NCBI GenBank assembly: GCA_937916125.1
Contig: CALGGE010000105.1
Span: forward strand, 1 to 23,236
Direction: 5' to 3'
Length of the DNA: 23,236 nt
DNA from: an uncultured Elusimicrobia bacterium
Lineage (GTDB): Bacteria; Elusimicrobiota; Endomicrobiia; Endomicrobiales; Endomicrobiaceae
Below the pieces are notes generated by a model, which worked only from the letters and a program-made list of their open reading frames with translations, made no database searches and was not told the origin of the DNA. Shown here in pieces: positions 20,802 through 23,236 of this stretch (position 1 is the first letter of the stretch; each line of letters begins with the position of its first letter). The position numbers were made by a program, and so were the translations under genes.

Positions 20802-22061
20802 ATAAAGTATTTCCGACAGGCACGGATGAAAGAACATCTCTCTTTTTATATCTGAAACTTTCATTCCCGCACCGATAATAACCGATGCCGTATTTATCAT
20901 CTCGTCGGCATTTGCCCCAAGTATCCACACTCCCAAAATCTTACAGCTGTCTTTATCAACGGCAGTTTTTATCCAACCCGTTCTTTCTCCCTCTATCTGT
21001 GCTCTGGCATTTGACGAATAGCTTGTTTTCGTATAAACAATATTTTTGTAATTATCAAAATCCGTTGCTTTTACGCTTGCTGCCGGAGGGAAAGAAAATA
21101 CTACTTTCGGAACGAGACTTGCAGACTCTGTTTGACTTACCAAATTATCGGCATCCTGCTCGGCGGTATATGCCAAAAAGCCTTTTCCCGAAGCATCGCC
21201 TATCGCAAAAATATTTTCGATATTCGTAGAATAATTTTTTGTTTCAACAAAATTCTTTTTGTCCAAAGTAAGATTTATTTTTTCCGTATTTAAATCTTCA
21301 GCCAAAGATTTTCTTCCCGCGGCAATCAATATTTTATCAAATTTATCTTCGTCTTTTAGCGGTTCGGTACAGGAAACTTCTACTTTTATTCCCTGTCGTG
21401 CCAAAACTTTTGTCAGTTCGGTTGCAAGCTCGCCGTCTTCGTTCGGCAACAGTTGAGGACAAACTTCCCTTAAAACAACATTTACACCGAAAGCCGAAAA
21501 TATCGAACCGAGTTCTATACCTATTGCACCGCCGCCTATAACAAGCATATTTTTGGGAAGTTCCGTTAAATTTAAAGCGTCGGTGGAACTGATATATTTT
21601 TTATGATCAAACTCCGTATTCGGTATAGATTTACAGTCGGAACCTGTTGCTATAACTATTTTTTCCGATTGAATTTCAATATCTCCGTCGGAAGTTTGTA
21701 CGATAAGTTCGTTTTTGCTTTTAAAGCTTGCCTGCCCTTTTATAATCTCAACATTGTTTGTTTTAAGAAGTCTTTCAACGCCTTTTACAAGGTTTCCCAC
21801 AAGCTTGTTCTTCTTTGCCACTATATCGGCAAAATTAATATTTTCGATATTTGCTTTTATTCCGTATTCGAAAGATTTTGATATTTTCTGTTTTGTCTTT
21901 GCCGCCTGCCACAAAAACTTTGTCGGTATGCAACCGCAATTAAGGCATGTTCCGCCGAGAGAGTTTTTCTCTATTAAAGCAACTTTTTTACCTTGCTTGG
22001 CAAACTTTATCGCACAGTTATACCCTGCAGGGCCTGCACCTATTACAGCAATATTGTACAT
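20769..22061 (-). CDS. lpdA: Dihydrolipoyl dehydrogenase (430 aa)
   Basis: Seen: an FAD-binding start VIGAGPAGYNCAIKFAKQGK, the redox-active pair Cys39/Cys44 in GGTCLNCGCIPTK (an extra Cys42 replaces the usual Val), NAD-binding VIGGGAIGIELGSIF, IFAIGDASG and the C-terminal catalytic FFHPCLSE. Known: it reoxidises dihydrolipoyl arms with NAD+ in 2-oxoacid dehydrogenase and glycine cleavage complexes. It is slightly shorter than usual. The last nine or so residues (VQCIMNDN after LYDN) are encoded by the dispersed repeat, which supplies the TGA stop. GAGGAG precedes ATG. Its gcvT neighbour suggests a glycine cleavage role. Confidence 0.95.
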   Translation of the reverse strand: MYNIAVIGAGPAGYNCAIKFAKQGKKVALIEKNSLGGTCLNCGCIPTKFLWQAAKTKQKISKSFEYGIKANIENINFADIVAKKNKLVGNLVKGVERLLKTNNVEIIKGQASFKSKNELIVQTSDGDIEIQSEKIVIATGSDCKSIPNTEFDHKKYISSTDALNLTELPKNMLVIGGGAIGIELGSIFSAFGVNVVLREVCPQLLPNEDGELATELTKVLARQGIKVEVSCTEPLKDEDKFDKILIAAGRKSLAEDLNTEKINLTLDKKNFVETKNYSTNIENIFAIGDASGKGFLAYTAEQDADNLVSQTESASLVPKVVFSFPPAASVKATDFDNYKNIVYTKTSYSSNARAQIEGERTGWIKTAVDKDSCKILGVWILGANADEMINTASVIIGAGMKVSDIKREMFFHPCLSEILYDNVQCIMNDN

Positions 22062-22250
22062 ATTATCTCCTCAAAGTAATTTTTGTAATTTCGCATTTTG
22101 AAAATAATTAAAAAAATACTAGATAATTATTGGCCAAAATTAGAAATAAATTATTCTCTAAATTCATTATTTTTAAAAACTTAGACTCTATACAGTAAAT
22201 TAATAATGAAATATCATTAATAATATTTCTATTATTCGAACTATTATTTT

Positions 22251-23141
22251 TTAAATGTTTTCAAGAAAAGAAAGAACTACTTTATTAAATTCATCTGGCC
22301 TATCCATATTAAGCATATGTCCACAATCTTTAACAATTACAAATTTTGCATTAGAAAGATATTGCATTTCATTTGGAGTTCCTTTGCTATATTTTACTTC
22401 ATTTTCTCCTCTGACTAGGAGTGTTGGGACATCGACAACTCCTTTTCTTTTAAGTTCATCCCAAGCTTCTTGAGCATAATAATTCCTAACTTCATGATGC
22501 AATTGTTGCCAAGCTGACCAATCTTTAACCATATGATATAAAGGTAAACTCATTCTTTCACGTTGTGAGCCACCTGATGCCATTAATATTTTATGCCATT
22601 CTTTTTTATATCTTTCTATACCTTTCTTTTTTAATTCTGCTATTTCTTTATCTCTTTTTGCTTTTTCCTCCTCGCCCATTGGCTGACTAGGGCCAGGGAC
22701 ACTACGAATCCCCCCACTGCACAGGGTGCATGAAAGCATTCTTTCAGGATACATTGCTAGCATATCACCTGCTACAAATGCTCCCATAGATAATCCTATT
22801 ATATGGGCTTTTTCTATTTTTAGATAATTCATTAAAGTTATTAAATCATCTACATGAGTAAATTGAAAATCTTCAGATTGATCGGTGGATTTTCCATAAC
22901 CTCTGAAATCAAAACGAATTACATGATATTTTTTTGAAAATTCATCCCATTGGGGATCCCACATTCTTGTATCTAATGAATGCCCATGTAAAAAAATCAG
23001 AGGTTCTCCTTCACCTTTTTCCTCATAAAACATTTTTCCATGTCCTGATATTGGGATATATCCTCTTTTTGATTGAATATTTGAAAGCATTATTATAAAT
23101 AGTACTATTTTTATGACATTTTTCTGATGTAAAATTTCCAT
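22251..23141 (-). CDS. Alpha/beta hydrolase, probably exported (296 aa)
   Basis: Seen: a hydrophobic N-terminus (about 9-22) that fits a signal peptide or anchor, then oxyanion HGH (52-54), the nucleophile elbow GLSMG (Ser118), LVRGENEVKYS in the place of the acid residue, and the catalytic His in DCGHMLNMD. Known: this fold includes esterases, haloperoxidase-like enzymes and C-C hydrolases; the substrate cannot be told. The gene looks more AT-rich in third positions than its neighbours, has no ribosome-binding site, and sits between AT-rich gene-free stretches, which hints at recent acquisition. An alternative start at 23090 would remove most of the hydrophobic segment. Confidence 0.85.
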   Translation of the reverse strand: MEILHQKNVIKIVLFIIMLSNIQSKRGYIPISGHGKMFYEEKGEGEPLIFLHGHSLDTRMWDPQWDEFSKKYHVIRFDFRGYGKSTDQSEDFQFTHVDDLITLMNYLKIEKAHIIGLSMGAFVAGDMLAMYPERMLSCTLCSGGIRSVPGPSQPMGEEEKAKRDKEIAELKKKGIERYKKEWHKILMASGGSQRERMSLPLYHMVKDWSAWQQLHHEVRNYYAQEAWDELKRKGVVDVPTLLVRGENEVKYSKGTPNEMQYLSNAKFVIVKDCGHMLNMDRPDEFNKVVLSFLENI

Positions 23142-23220
23142 TATACTGAATTAATAATGATTAAATTTTATTTTTTGAAATAAAATATTATTATAAAAAT
23201 AATTATAAAGCATTGAATAT

Positions 23221-23236
23221 GGGGATTGGGGATTGG
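23221..23236. repeat. Start of a GGGGATTG tandem repeat at the window edge
   Basis: Two 8-bp units of GGGGATTG end at the last base of the window. The array probably continues outside. G runs of four could form quadruplex structure if more units follow. Confidence 0.55.

Overview
The window looks like a chromosomal segment of a low-GC, fermentative, Gram-negative-type anaerobe. It carries many genes for type IV pilin-like and Tad-like proteins, an [FeFe] hydrogenase next to an AdhE-type aldehyde/alcohol dehydrogenase, and exported beta-barrel/TPR and Fn3/FlgD-Ig proteins. This mix, with repeated type IV pilin genes, fits the Elusimicrobiota (Endomicrobium/Elusimicrobium-like). That assignment is inferred from gene content, not from a phylogenetic marker.

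Layout. (1) Positions 1-3563 form an accessory pilin locus. Three paralogous type IV pilin-like genes (75-509 on +; 949-1401 and 2289-2714 on -) surround an XRE repressor gene (1835-2221 +). The locus also holds a 55-nt perfect inverted repeat (1-55 and 2735-2789), three hairpins with different stems but nearly the same 9-nt loop, a heptamer tandem array, two homologous micro-ORFs, and a strong minus-strand promoter at 3418-3446. That promoter would drive a pseudoknotted leader RNA of about 220 nt upstream of pilin 3. A tyrosine recombinase gene (3564-4439 +) borders the locus. (2) Positions 4451-10359 are core metabolism on the minus strand: [FeFe] hydrogenase, then the proS-adhE pair, whose genes abut exactly. 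(3) luxS is at 10456-10950. (4) Positions 11150-14681 hold a three-gene minus-strand group for surface proteins: a Fn3/FlgD-Ig protein, a PorV-like barrel plus TPR protein, and a TadE-like protein. (5) Positions 14786-17087 are a housekeeping operon, plsY-gpsA-HU-MerR-tRNA-Pro, with a promoter so close to plsY that its mRNA may be leaderless. (6) Positions 17179-19577 are a small Tad-like group: a short secretin, a very short TadE/Flp-like protein and a TadG-like protein. (7) gcvT (19605-20678) and lpdA (20769-22061) belong to glycine cleavage and lipoamide metabolism. (8) An AT-rich alpha/beta hydrolase gene (22251-23141) ends the window.

A recurring theme is a dispersed repeat built from TTCAAC-rich, GCCGTTGTCG-like and ATTGTAC-like blocks. 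Copies lie near 1455-1580, 3018-3095, 18371-18400, 18599-18823 and 20722-20801. Several copies are read in frame: they supply the last residues of lpdA, the ends of both micro-ORFs, and the N-terminal extensions of two Tad-like proteins.

The most interesting candidate system is the 1-4439 pilin locus: variable pilin cassettes in opposite orientations, long inverted repeats, structure-conserved hairpins between the genes, a repressor, and a site-specific recombinase next door. This could be a cassette or inversion system for changing pilins. The sequence shows the parts; the mechanism is inference.
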